DNA of 14,388 nt from Clostridiales bacterium (GCA_019423265.1 JAHZBS010000044.1:1-14388); one strand, 5' to 3'; positions 1-8,039 are shown, numbered from the stretch's first letter. The notes: generated by a model not told the origin, from the letters alone. Program-made: numbers and translations.

Positions 1-659
1 TCATCAGCATCTGCGCCATGGGGGCGGAAGGTCCGTCAAAAGTACTCTTGAGCTGCCTGCCATTCCTAGGCGAAGTCAGCGACGCTACAGGTATTTATGT
101 CATGATGCGCACGAGCTTCACCGCCTTTCTTCTAGAGGCAGCGCAGATGTTTGTGCTCGCCTTTATCATCAATCTGCTCCAGGATCTTTTGGACCGGTTT
201 ATTAAGCTGGGCGGCAGCTCCTGGCTGACACACTTTTTTGTCTGGTATTTCTGGCAGTGTGTCATCGTGTTGGCCGGCCTGGCCGCTAACTATGGAGTTG
301 ACTATCTGATGCGCCGTTATATCTCAGATAGCTTTGCCAAATGGGCGCCGGTGGGGCTATTGATTCTGCTCGCTACGGCGATGGTCTTCATGTTCCTCAA
401 AGTGATTTTTAAGACCGCCGCTTTGTTTACAACTCCTGTTTTCACCGGCCTGTGGAACTTTCTGTTCCACAATACCATCGGGCGCAACATCACCAATGCC
501 TTTCTCACCACCGCTGCCTTATCCCTTATCGTAATCGCAGCTGACCGGGCCGGATGGCTGCTGCCATTAGCTTCCGGCGGCATTTTGCTCACTTCGTTTG
601 CGCCGGTTATCATCCTACTGTTGATCATATGGTATCTCGTGTGGGTATTGCTGTGTTAG
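1..659 (+). CDS. Multi-pass membrane protein, 5' end outside window
   Basis: I do not recognise the family. The frame is open to the left edge, and the first ATG (position 18) has no ribosome binding site before it, so the gene probably begins outside the window; at least 213 residues are visible from that ATG. About five hydrophobic segments are seen, near residues 35-58, 72-95, 110-132, 158-178 and 188-213 counted from that ATG. The protein ends within or just after the last one (WYLVWVLLC), which leaves almost no C-terminal tail. Short basic and acidic patches such as YLMRRY lie between segments. It is an integral cytoplasmic-membrane protein of unknown role. It converges on the sugar operon, and the stop is 15 bases before a strong hairpin that may also help end this transcript. 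Confidence 0.7.
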   Translation, partial: ISICAMGAEGPSKVLLSCLPFLGEVSDATGIYVMMRTSFTAFLLEAAQMFVLAFIINLLQDLLDRFIKLGGSSWLTHFFVWYFWQCVIVLAGLAANYGVDYLMRRYISDSFAKWAPVGLLILLATAMVFMFLKVIFKTAALFTTPVFTGLWNFLFHNTIGRNITNAFLTTAALSLIVIAADRAGWLLPLASGGILLTSFAPVIILLLIIWYLVWVLLC

Positions 660-660
660 A

Positions 661-713
661 TGAGTAAAAAAGTTCGCCCACCTGTGGCAATGTCCGGCTG
701 CCATAGGTGGGCG
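661..713 (-). terminator. Intrinsic terminator of the sugar operon
   Basis: The arms at 675-689 and 699-713 form a 15-bp GC-rich stem with one G-T wobble and a 9-base loop. Read on the minus strand, the stem is followed by a run of six T (671-666 region). This is a classic rho-independent terminator a few bases past the isomerase stop. On the plus strand the hairpin lacks a T-tract, so it is mainly a minus-strand terminator. Confidence 0.88.
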
Positions 714-727
714 CTCCGCTCCCTTGT

Positions 728-2209
728 CTATGCAAAACGATTTTCTGTCTTATACAGCATTCCACTGGGCTGATTGAAGGAGATATCCTCGATTCCCAGA
801 TAGCGAAGTGTAGAATAGATCGCCTTCCCATAGTGGCCGAAGACGACCGCTCCGTGATGGGGATAGTTCTTCTCAATCAGCACATGGCGATAGAAACGTC
901 CCATCTCCTTAATGGCAAAAATGCCAATTCCCCCGAAAGAGCGGGTCGCAACGGGAAGAACCTCCCCCTGCGCCACATAGGCCGTCAATTTTCCTCTTGC
1001 ATTGCCCTGTAAACGATAGAAGGTGATCTCTCCGTCAACAAGATCGCCCTCCATAGTACCGCGGGTGATATTGGGCTCCGAATCCGGCTCCAGAGACCGC
1101 TTCATGATTCTCTGATAGCTCATGTTGGCCTTCTTCAGCTTACAGACCGGGGTATTTCCACAGTGGAATCCCATGAAGACATCCTGAAGCGTGTACGCAT
1201 ACTGACCGGCAATGTCCGCATCGTACATATCTTTGGGCACAGAATTGTTTATATCCAACAGCGTAACCGCATCATCCGCAATACAGACTCCGATATACTC
1301 GCTGACGGCCCCGAAGATATCAACTTCGCAGCTGACCGGATATCCCTTAGCCGCCAGTCTGGAATTGACATAGCAGGGGACGAATCCGAATTCCGTCTGA
1401 AAAGCGGGCCAACATTTATTGGCAAATACACAGTATTCGCGGGAGCCCAAATTCTCCTGAGCCCAGTCCATCAAAGTAATCTCGTACTGAGCCAATTTGG
1501 GCAAGATACCGGCGTAGGGATTTTGGGATCCGGTCTCCTCCGCCATCTCTCTCGCAAGCCCTTCAATTCGGGGGTCATTCTCATGCTTGCGGTAGGCGAC
1601 CAATAAATCCAACTCTGAATTTTCCTGGATCTCTACGCCCAGGTCAAACAGTGGCTGAATTGGCGCATTGCAGGCTATAAAATCCTGGGGCCGGGGACCA
1701 AAACTAAAGACTTTCAGTTTGCTCAGTCCAATGACCGCGCGGGCGACTGGGACGAAGTCCTGAATCATGGACACAATATCCGTTGCCGTTCCCACGGGGT
1801 ATTCTGGAATATAGGCGCGGATTCCCCTAAGAGCCAGATTATAAGAGCAGTTGAGCATACCGCAGTACGCATCGCCCCGACCGTCATACAGATCCTCACC
1901 CGTTTCTTCCGCCGCCGCTACAAACATGACGGGGCCTTGGAACCGCTGGGCCAAAATGGTCTCCGAGCTCTCCGGGCCAAAATTGCCGAGGAACACGATC
2001 AAGGCGTTGACACCTGCCGCCTGGACTTCTGCCAGCGCTTTTACCGAATCTTTCTCGTTCTCGACACAGGTAGGGGCTTCAAAAATCTCAACGCCCGCCG
2101 TCTGACATGCGCTCACTACATCCCGGCGTCTCCTTTCGCTTAGGCTGACGGGAAAACAATCTCGGCTCACCGACACAATCCCCAGCTTAACACATGGAAT
2201 ATTATTCAT
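728..2209 (-). CDS. L-fucose/L-arabinose isomerase family protein
   Basis: This 493-residue protein resembles the FucI/AraA aldose-ketose isomerase fold, which uses a divalent metal (usually Mn2+) to interconvert aldoses and ketoses in the cytoplasm. The segment CEVDIFGAVSEYIG carries E295, and LLDINN carries D319. Their 24-residue spacing equals that of the E. coli FucI metal ligands E337 and D361. Further family-like motifs are FHCGNTP (H349) and the C-terminal HHGAVVFGHYG (H451/H452, H459). The ATG has a GGAGG site six bases upstream. It is the last gene of a minus-strand operon with the FGGY kinase (32-base gap) and is followed at once by a terminator. The protein is shorter than E. coli FucI (about 590) and close to AraA (about 500). 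The substrate (L-fucose, D-arabinose, L-arabinose or another aldose) cannot be fixed from sequence. Confidence 0.85.
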   Translation of the reverse strand: MNNIPCVKLGIVSVSRDCFPVSLSERRRRDVVSACQTAGVEIFEAPTCVENEKDSVKALAEVQAAGVNALIVFLGNFGPESSETILAQRFQGPVMFVAAAEETGEDLYDGRGDAYCGMLNCSYNLALRGIRAYIPEYPVGTATDIVSMIQDFVPVARAVIGLSKLKVFSFGPRPQDFIACNAPIQPLFDLGVEIQENSELDLLVAYRKHENDPRIEGLAREMAEETGSQNPYAGILPKLAQYEITLMDWAQENLGSREYCVFANKCWPAFQTEFGFVPCYVNSRLAAKGYPVSCEVDIFGAVSEYIGVCIADDAVTLLDINNSVPKDMYDADIAGQYAYTLQDVFMGFHCGNTPVCKLKKANMSYQRIMKRSLEPDSEPNITRGTMEGDLVDGEITFYRLQGNARGKLTAYVAQGEVLPVATRSFGGIGIFAIKEMGRFYRHVLIEKNYPHHGAVVFGHYGKAIYSTLRYLGIEDISFNQPSGMLYKTENRFA

Positions 2210-2241
2210 CCTATACCTCCACTCCGCCGCTATGCGGCAAT

Positions 2242-3765
2242 TTATTTTGTATCCTCAAAAAACCATTTTAGGCTGCCATACAGCTTCGTATATTTCAAAA
2301 ATAATGCCTCGTACAGTTCTCTATACTCCGCTCGCGGAAGAATCTCACTGTCCGGTCTCGCCAATTCCATAGCCTCCTCTATGCTGTCCCACAGGCCGCA
2401 CCCGGCCCCAGCCACCAAGGCAGCGCCGAAAGCTCCCCCTTCCGCAGACCCGTAGACGGTATGTACAGGGAGCTGAAAGATGTCGGCTAAGATCTGCCTC
2501 CACAGGGGGCTCTTTGCACCGCCGCCCGATACTATAATCTCCGTGGGCGCACACGGATTGACTGACATAATGAGTTCATACACTTGTCTAAGGGAAAAGG
2601 CGACTCCTTCCAGGACAGCTCTGGCGAAATGCCCTTTTCTGTGGAGTGATGTGACGCCGATAAATCCACCTCTTGCATTGGGATCATTCAGGGGACACCG
2701 CTCTCCGGTCAGATAGGGCAGATAGATCAACCCTTCAGCCCCCGGAGCTACTGCCTCTGCCTCCCCATCCAACAAGCGATATGCGTCGATCCCCTCCGCC
2801 TTCTGCCTTGCCAGCTCGTGGCTACCCAGCGCATCCCGAAACCACTGATAGGATCCCGCCGCCGCCAACGTCACTCCCATAGCGTGCCATGTTTCCGGTT
2901 TGTTGTTGCAAAATACCTGTAGCTTTCCATCCGGATTTGGCATAAAGGAGGGAAGCCCCATGGCCACCACGCCAGATGTGCCCAACGTGACGCCCACTCT
3001 TCCCGACTGAACGAGTCCCATCCCTGTTGTTGAGATAACCGCGTCGCCGCCGCCGCCGTATACCTTCGTTCCCGCCGGGATCCCACACTCCCTGGCCGCT
3101 TTTTCTGTCACTACGCCTGTCTGCTCCATGGACTCTACACAGGGTGGAAACAGTCCTCGATCAATTCCGATCTTCTCAATGAGCTCCCACGCCCATTCCC
3201 GTCTCTCCACATTGAATAGACCGTAGCCCGACGCATCGGAGACCTCAGTGCAGATAACGCCTGTCAACTTATATCGTATGTAATCCTTCGGGTTGACAAT
3301 GACTTTCGTCCTTGCGTAATTCTCCGGCTCCTCCTCTTTCATCCACAGGATCTTGCCCCCCGTGTACCCTGTCAACATGCGATTGTTCGTATAGTGAAGC
3401 AGAGACGCAAGCCCACCCGCCAACTCTGTTATCTCGTCGCATTGCTTTTGGGTTCTCTGGTCATTCCATAAGATTGAGGGCCGTACCGGCTGATAATTGC
3501 CGTCGAGAGCCACCATGCCGTGCATTTGTCCGGAAAAACTTACACCGGCACACTCCGCATCCTGTACCGTCTCCATGATTTCTCTACATCCCTGGGCGGC
3601 GGCGGACCACCAATCCTCCGGATTCTGCTCTGTCCATCCAGCCTTTGGCTGATACAGCGGATACTCCTTTACCGCGGATCCGAGAATCTGCCCGTCTCTA
3701 TTCAGCGCAATACATTTGCACCCCGACGTACCAATATCGATGCCAATGACAAATTTTGTATCCAT
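2242..3765 (-). CDS. xylB: Xylulokinase-like FGGY carbohydrate kinase
   Basis: This 507-residue protein is a cytoplasmic ATP-dependent sugar kinase of the FGGY family, close to xylulokinase, which makes D-xylulose 5-phosphate. The N-terminal phosphate-binding motif DIGTSGCK spans residues 10-17. The SGQMHG motif (78-83) is typical of XylB. ILWNDQR lies near 99, and GGGGDA supplies the likely catalytic base D241. LGTSG (261-265) and the late GGGA motif belong to the ATP-binding half. Length matches the family. A GGAGGA site precedes the ATG, and the gap to the upstream DUF4867 gene is 15 bases, so the genes are co-transcribed. The neighbouring isomerase would supply its ketose. Assignment to the XylB subfamily is strong; the natural substrate could be D-xylulose, D-ribulose or another ketose, so the gene symbol is provisional. 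Confidence 0.88.
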   Translation of the reverse strand: MDTKFVIGIDIGTSGCKCIALNRDGQILGSAVKEYPLYQPKAGWTEQNPEDWWSAAAQGCREIMETVQDAECAGVSFSGQMHGMVALDGNYQPVRPSILWNDQRTQKQCDEITELAGGLASLLHYTNNRMLTGYTGGKILWMKEEEPENYARTKVIVNPKDYIRYKLTGVICTEVSDASGYGLFNVERREWAWELIEKIGIDRGLFPPCVESMEQTGVVTEKAARECGIPAGTKVYGGGGDAVISTTGMGLVQSGRVGVTLGTSGVVAMGLPSFMPNPDGKLQVFCNNKPETWHAMGVTLAAAGSYQWFRDALGSHELARQKAEGIDAYRLLDGEAEAVAPGAEGLIYLPYLTGERCPLNDPNARGGFIGVTSLHRKGHFARAVLEGVAFSLRQVYELIMSVNPCAPTEIIVSGGGAKSPLWRQILADIFQLPVHTVYGSAEGGAFGAALVAGAGCGLWDSIEEAMELARPDSEILPRAEYRELYEALFLKYTKLYGSLKWFFEDTK

Positions 3766-3780
3766 CTCTCTTCCTCCGGG

Positions 3781-4422
3781 TCAACGGATATCGGGATCAA
3801 TATCGATGTTCTCGCCGATCAATCCCACATAGGCTCCCTTGTGTGCATCCTCGGTGCCGGGAAGCGTTAGCAGCCATTTATTCCGCGCCGTCATCCACCG
3901 GTCTTCTTCACATGCCGGCGTGAAGGCCGGCTTCTCCGTATTGGTACCCTTTGGAAGAACGACCACAACCCGAAATCCGGCTCCCCTGTTTCCCTCACAG
4001 GGCGCGTAGTGCAAAGTCGTGCCATACACCTCCACAGCACAACCCTTTGGCACGCGGAAGGCCTTCACCTTGGCCGTATCGTACTGTCCATTTTGGATGT
4101 CCTGCTCACGCCCCAGCAATAAAATCATATCGTCATCCGCAATATTGATCTCACTATCCCGGTGGTACTCCAAACTATTGAGCTTCGTATTGCTGCCATT
4201 GCAGTAGCCAATCTGGATTGGCATTCCGCCGTAAGCTCTGTCCGATAGATCCTTACAGACAGGAAGGGCTTCCAACTCCTTCACGCTGGGAACGTAAATC
4301 ACCGCATCCTCCGGCTTTGGCGAGATCTGGCGCAAAATTCCTAGCAGCTCTGTAAAATCATATCCCTCCACCACTTTTCCATACTCTGCAAATTCCGGAT
4401 CGAATACACTCTTAATTGTCAT
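3781..4422 (-). CDS. DUF4867-like, probably cupin-type sugar-operon protein
   Basis: This is a 213-residue soluble protein without signal peptide or membrane segment. From memory the sequence style (opening with DPEFAEYGKVV, then EYHRDSEINIADDDMILLLG) fits the DUF4867 family of Firmicutes, whose function is not established to my knowledge. The central part is rich in short beta-strand patterns, with His, Glu and Asp residues in YHRDSE, ALHY-type TLHYAPCE and the strand FRVVVVLP. This suggests a cupin-like barrel that could bind a metal or sugar. The gene begins inside the regulator stop codon (ATGA overlap) with a GGAGGAG site, so translation is likely coupled. It sits between the LacI-type regulator and the xylulokinase-like gene, which points to a role in sugar handling, for example an isomerase, mutarotase or accessory enzyme. 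That role is inference only. Confidence 0.75.
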   Translation of the reverse strand: MTIKSVFDPEFAEYGKVVEGYDFTELLGILRQISPKPEDAVIYVPSVKELEALPVCKDLSDRAYGGMPIQIGYCNGSNTKLNSLEYHRDSEINIADDDMILLLGREQDIQNGQYDTAKVKAFRVPKGCAVEVYGTTLHYAPCEGNRGAGFRVVVVLPKGTNTEKPAFTPACEEDRWMTARNKWLLTLPGTEDAHKGAYVGLIGENIDIDPDIR

Positions 4423-5465
4423 ACCGCTCCTCCTCTACTTTCGCTCTCTACGCTCTGCTTGATTTTTATGGTCAGCTCTGTCAAAACTTGCTGCGACGCG
4501 GGCCTTTCCCCTTCCATTAAGTATTCAAATAAAAGCCGTATCGCCTGATATCCCTGTTCATTGGGCTGCTGGCAAACGATAGCCTTGATTAGGCCATCCA
4601 TGAGATATCGCTCCGTCACCGGAGTCTGATCAAAAGCCACGATTCGAAGCGTTTTTCCCCGCAGAGCCTCAGCCGCCTTAAGACCACCGCCCGCCCCGCC
4701 TGTGGTAAAGCACAGCGCGTCGATCTGCGGATTCTGTCTCAACATAGCCTCAACCGCATCGTAGGACCGCTGTTCATCGTCATAGCTATCCGCAATATCC
4801 ACTACCTGTATGTTCGGATACTCATCCTTCACAACGCTCATAAAACCTTCAACCCGCTGGGTATGCCCTGTCACATTGCCGCATCCGGAAATGATGCCCA
4901 CCTGTGCGCGCTCCCCTGTAATGAGCCCCATGAGCCCCGCCGCCGTCCGTCCGCTTTTAAAATAGTCGCAGCCCACATAGGCTAGCTTCTTAGGATATGG
5001 CACGTCCATGTTGACATTTACAATGGGGAGCCCATCTGCCGCCAGCTCTTCCAGCCGCGCGATCACCTGCCGGTCACTCACCGGCGAGATTGCCAGCGCA
5101 TCCACCTTCTCCTGACACACCATGGAGTGAATGGCCTCGAGCTGGCTCTTGGCGTCGTATCCCTTGATCATCTTGCGGCAAACCGTAACGCCAAAATCCG
5201 CGATCTCCTCCTCCGCTCGATTGACGCCTTCGATTACCTGATCAAAAAAAATGTTCTCAATGCTGATAAGTCCGATTTTGCTTGGATTCGCCTTGGTTGC
5301 CAGAGCTTTTGCCAGCTTATTGGGTTTATATCCGTAACGATTGGCAATATCCAGAATCCTTCGTTCCACCTCCGGACTCACGCCGCCCCGCCCATTGAGC
5401 GCACGATCTACGGTCCCTCTGGAGACGCCGGCCTTCTGCGCGATCTCTTTGATGGTGATGGCCAT
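4419..5465 (-). CDS. LacI-family transcriptional regulator
   Basis: This is a LacI/GalR-type regulator of about 348 residues. The N-terminal helix-turn-helix reads ITIKEIAQKAGVSRGTVDRA, followed by the hinge helix region NKLAKALAT. The rest is a periplasmic-binding-protein-like effector domain (IGLISIENIFFDQVIEG, then the CFTTGGAGGGLKAAEAL and IVAFDQTP segments), probably binding a sugar. I place the start at ATG 5465 because an AAGGGGGG site lies seven bases upstream. An in-frame GTG at 5492 would sit only a few bases from the expected transcription start, and the ATG at 5471 is too close to the ribosome site. The gene leads the sugar operon and overlaps the next gene by four bases, so it very likely controls its own operon. 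Effector and sign of regulation are unknown. Confidence 0.93.
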   Translation of the reverse strand: MAITIKEIAQKAGVSRGTVDRALNGRGGVSPEVERRILDIANRYGYKPNKLAKALATKANPSKIGLISIENIFFDQVIEGVNRAEEEIADFGVTVCRKMIKGYDAKSQLEAIHSMVCQEKVDALAISPVSDRQVIARLEELAADGLPIVNVNMDVPYPKKLAYVGCDYFKSGRTAAGLMGLITGERAQVGIISGCGNVTGHTQRVEGFMSVVKDEYPNIQVVDIADSYDDEQRSYDAVEAMLRQNPQIDALCFTTGGAGGGLKAAEALRGKTLRIVAFDQTPVTERYLMDGLIKAIVCQQPNEQGYQAIRLLFEYLMEGERPASQQVLTELTIKIKQSVESESRGGAV

Positions 5466-5503
5466 CTTCATACCCCCCTTGTGCCCGTACACGCATTTTT
5501 TTT

Positions 5504-5532
5504 ATTATATCGCAACTCTTGTCCCTTGTCAA
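5504..5532 (-). promoter_or_regulatory. Consensus sigma-A promoter of the sugar operon
   Basis: On the minus strand TTGACA (5532-5527) and TATAAT (5509-5504) are separated by exactly 17 bases, a perfect consensus. Transcription should start near 5497, giving a leader of about 32 bases to ATG 5465. The spacer contains a tandem GACAAG/GACAAG repeat. A short GCAG-TTT-CTGC inverted repeat at 5553-5563 lies about 20 bases upstream of the -35 box and is a weak operator candidate. Confidence 0.85.
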
Positions 5533-5646
5533 TTATAGAATCCGGCATTGTTGCAGTTTCTGCGGAAAAATTTCTTTGGAAAGTGCAGTATCAGCGGCGT
5601 TCCCTCTTATTTTTCCCTTTGGTATGAATAAATCGTTGCTATTTGT

Positions 5647-5672
5647 TGTAACCTATTGACAAGTAGGTTACA
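5647..5672. promoter_or_regulatory. Inverted-repeat operator enclosing the -35 box of the ATPase gene
   Basis: The arms TGTAACCTA (5647-5655) and TAGGTTACA (5664-5672) are perfect 9-bp inverted repeats with an 8-base spacer. The spacer begins with the TTGACA -35 hexamer at 5656-5661. A dimeric DNA-binding protein bound here would block RNA polymerase. Which protein binds is unknown; the LacI-type regulator upstream and the AbrB-like protein downstream are both candidates. Confidence 0.75.
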
Positions 5673-5684
5673 GTAGGATATAAT
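5656..5684 (+). promoter_or_regulatory. Consensus sigma-A promoter of the ATPase gene
   Basis: TTGACA (5656-5661) and TATAAT (5679-5684) have exactly 17 bases between them. The transcript should start near 5691, which makes the ATG at 5683 impossible as a translation start because it lies in the -10 box. The promoter is back to back with the sugar-operon promoter, about 120 bases away. Confidence 0.85.
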
Positions 5685-5712
5685 GAGGCAGAAAAGAAAG
5701 GTGGAAGTCAGC

Positions 5713-7581
5713 ATGATGAATATGTATGACCTGATGCATCAGATCGAAGAACAGATCGCTATGCTTCCCATCGGCTACATTTCCAAAAAGAACATTCGTG
5801 GGAAAACAAGGTACTATCGCCAGTGGAAAGAAGATGGGAGGGTAAAGAGTCAATACCTCCGGGAAGAAGAAGTGGAGGAAGTCCGTGAAAAGATCGAAAA
5901 ACGCAAGCGGCTTCAGGAACGGTTGAAAGAGCTTAGAAAGCAGTACCCGGATAAAGAGGACGTTTATGAAACTAAGATAAAAACCGGAGCGGCACTGGCC
6001 GAAATGGTTTCAGAAGTCAAAGGCCTTGAAAAACGAGATATTTTTTATCGTATTCCTCAGTATCTGCATGGAACGGTACGGACACGGGTCTGCATCCTCT
6101 ATGGCCTTAGACGGACGGGCAAAACAACACTTTTACTCCAGGCGATTGGGGATATGTCTGAAGAAGACTTTGCAAAGACAGCCTATGTGAAGCTGCGCCC
6201 TACAGATGAAATGGACATGGCGGGCCGTGACCTGGATAAACTGTGGAAAGCAGGATACAGGTACGTTTTCATGGATGAGGTCACACTCATGAAAGATTTC
6301 ATCGATTCCGCTGCCCTGTTCTCGGATATCTACACCATGATGGGAATGAAGATTGTGCTGTCCGGTACAGACTCCCTGGGTTTTTGGTTTGCAAGGGATA
6401 ACGAATTATATGACAGGGAAAGAACTTTCCATACGACGTTTATTCCTTATCGGGAATACAGCCGTCTTCTTGGTATTGACAGTATCGATGAATATATTCG
6501 TTACGGAGGAACACTGCGGATGGGGGAAACGGACTTTGACGATGAAGAATTAAAGGATGAAGGCGTGGCATTCCGTGATGATGAATCCACACGCAGATAT
6601 ATTGATACGGCTATCTGTAAAAACATCCAGCATTCCCTTGCCTGCTTTGAATATGGGAGATATTTCGGCCATTTGCGTACTCTGTATGAAGCGGGCGAGC
6701 TGACAGGTGCGATTAACCGAATTATAGAAGACATGAACCATCGGTTCGTGTTGGAAGTGCTGACCAGGGATTTTGTTTCCCATGACCTGGGGATCACAGC
6801 GCATAACCTGAAACGGGAGCGCGATCCTGAAAAACGGACAGATATCCTGAATGCCATTGATGAGCAGGCCGTGACCGAAAGGTTAATGCAGATTTTAGAG
6901 ATCCGAAACAAGGAAGAACAGACGATTGGACTCACATCCTCTCATGTGGCGCAGATTAAAAAGTATTTGCAGGCATTGGACCTCATTGTCATCTGTCCGA
7001 CAGAGTATGGTACAGTGGGAATTGAGCCGGAGGAGCGGGTGCTGTTTACGCAGCCAGGGATGCGGTATTGTCAGGCGCAGGCTCTTGTACATTCTTTGTT
7101 GCAGGATGAAACATTTGCTTCTCTTGATGACGAGAGTAAATCCCAGATTACAGAGCGTATTCTGGAAGAAGTCCGGGGCCGGATGCTGGAGGATATCATC
7201 CTGTTGGAATCAATGAAAGCGCTCCCGAAGAAATACAGGGTGTTCAAGCTGCAGTTTGACAGCGGCGAATATGACATGGTGATCTACGACAAAGAAAAAA
7301 AACAATGCGCCGCCTATGAAATCAAGCACAGCGATAAGTGTGTTCGAGAGCAGGCCAGACATCTTTTAAATGAAGAAAAGTTGGCATTGACCTCGCCGCG
7401 CTATGGTAAGCTGGCAGGCCGGTATGTCCTTTATCTCGGTGAGGCTGTGGATACGGAAGACGGCATCGCCTACCGGAACGCACAGCAGTTCTTAAAGAAC
7501 CTGCCGGAGATAGTTCTCGAAAGCGGCCTGGAGGAAACCCTAAGAGGGGATAAGAATCCTGACCTTTATCCGACCATGTAA
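5713..7581 (+). CDS. AAA-type ATPase with C-terminal nuclease-like domain
   Basis: This 622-residue protein resembles the AAA_14/DUF4143 class of ATP-binding proteins with an extra N-terminal region. Residues 15-80 hold a small basic domain (LPIGYISKKNIRGKTRYY), like DUF6788-type segments, followed by a charged coiled-coil helix. Walker A is GLRRTGKTT (131-139) and Walker B is YVFMDE (184-189). A sensor-like SGTDSLGFW segment follows near 217. The C-terminal part has GEYDMVIYD and AYEIKHS, giving D521, E536 and K538, a pattern expected of a PD-(D/E)XK nuclease-like fold. The start at 5713 is chosen because AAAGGTGG lies eight bases upstream; an ATG three bases later is possible. It has its own promoter with an operator-like inverted repeat. 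Substrate and process are unknown; roles in mobile elements or defence are speculation. Confidence 0.85.
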   Translation: MMNMYDLMHQIEEQIAMLPIGYISKKNIRGKTRYYRQWKEDGRVKSQYLREEEVEEVREKIEKRKRLQERLKELRKQYPDKEDVYETKIKTGAALAEMVSEVKGLEKRDIFYRIPQYLHGTVRTRVCILYGLRRTGKTTLLLQAIGDMSEEDFAKTAYVKLRPTDEMDMAGRDLDKLWKAGYRYVFMDEVTLMKDFIDSAALFSDIYTMMGMKIVLSGTDSLGFWFARDNELYDRERTFHTTFIPYREYSRLLGIDSIDEYIRYGGTLRMGETDFDDEELKDEGVAFRDDESTRRYIDTAICKNIQHSLACFEYGRYFGHLRTLYEAGELTGAINRIIEDMNHRFVLEVLTRDFVSHDLGITAHNLKRERDPEKRTDILNAIDEQAVTERLMQILEIRNKEEQTIGLTSSHVAQIKKYLQALDLIVICPTEYGTVGIEPEERVLFTQPGMRYCQAQALVHSLLQDETFASLDDESKSQITERILEEVRGRMLEDIILLESMKALPKKYRVFKLQFDSGEYDMVIYDKEKKQCAAYEIKHSDKCVREQARHLLNEEKLALTSPRYGKLAGRYVLYLGEAVDTEDGIAYRNAQQFLKNLPEIVLESGLEETLRGDKNPDLYPTM

Positions 7582-7713
7582 TAGAAAAACGTAACACCGC
7601 TATGAATAATATAACTCAAGACATGAGGTTTAAGGAACCAATAATTGAATATTCTCTAAAGCGCAGCGTAACCTCCGCCGCCATTCCAATCTACATGCTC
7701 AAGCTCATATACA

Positions 7714-7989
7714 TCATGCGTTTTCGTCCTCATTTCTCAATTCTTTCACAAGTGCCATAACATCATCATCGGAGGTTAAGCCGGTGCGCTCTGCTTCTCC
7801 GACCATTTCCCTTTGCAGCACCTGCATAGCGTAAACAGCAGAATTGACAATGCGGACAGTGTTTCCTTCAACAATAAACGTAATACGATCACCGCTTGCC
7901 ACGCCGAGGACTTCCCTAATATCTTTCGGAATCGTAACCTGGCCCTTTGCCATGACTTTGGCGTTATCCACAAACGTATTTGCTAACAT
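7714..7989 (-). CDS. AbrB/MazE/SpoVT-type DNA-binding protein
   Basis: This is a 91-residue protein with a swapped-hairpin AbrB domain in its N-terminal half (KVMAKGQVTIPKDIREVLGV, then GDRITFIVEGNTVRIVNS). The C-terminal half is an acidic helix ending in LVKELRNEDENA, as in antitoxins that bind a toxin through their tail. An AGGAGG-type site (GGAGGT) lies before the ATG. No toxin gene follows on the minus strand: only about 130 bases remain before the convergent ATPase stop. It may be an orphan antitoxin, a remnant of a toxin-antitoxin pair, or a stand-alone regulator. A promoter and a palindrome just upstream suggest autoregulation. Confidence 0.88.
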   Translation of the reverse strand: MLANTFVDNAKVMAKGQVTIPKDIREVLGVASGDRITFIVEGNTVRIVNSAVYAMQVLQREMVGEAERTGLTSDDDVMALVKELRNEDENA

Positions 7990-8018
7990 AGTCGTACACC
8001 TCCTTGCAAAACATGAAA

Positions 8019-8036
8019 AGTAGGGATTTCCCTACT
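8019..8036. promoter_or_regulatory. Palindromic operator candidate of the AbrB-like gene
   Basis: AGTAGGGA and TCCCTACT form a perfect 8-bp inverted repeat with two bases between. It lies just downstream of the -10 box at 8040-8045, around the expected transcription start and early leader, a typical place for an autorepressor. Binding by the AbrB-like protein is an inference. Confidence 0.65.
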
Positions 8037-8039
8037 CTT

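Noticed and set aside
5466..5492. GTG start at 5492 for the LacI-type regulator
   Set aside because: It lies only a few bases after the predicted transcription start and carries the ribosome site of ATG 5465 inside it.
5553..5563. GCAG-TTT-CTGC as the LacI-type operator
   Set aside because: Arms of four bases are too short to claim; noted only as a candidate.
5683..5712. Upstream ATG for the ATPase at 5683
   Set aside because: It overlaps the -10 box of the promoter, so it would not be transcribed; ATG 5713 has AAAGGTGG at the right distance.
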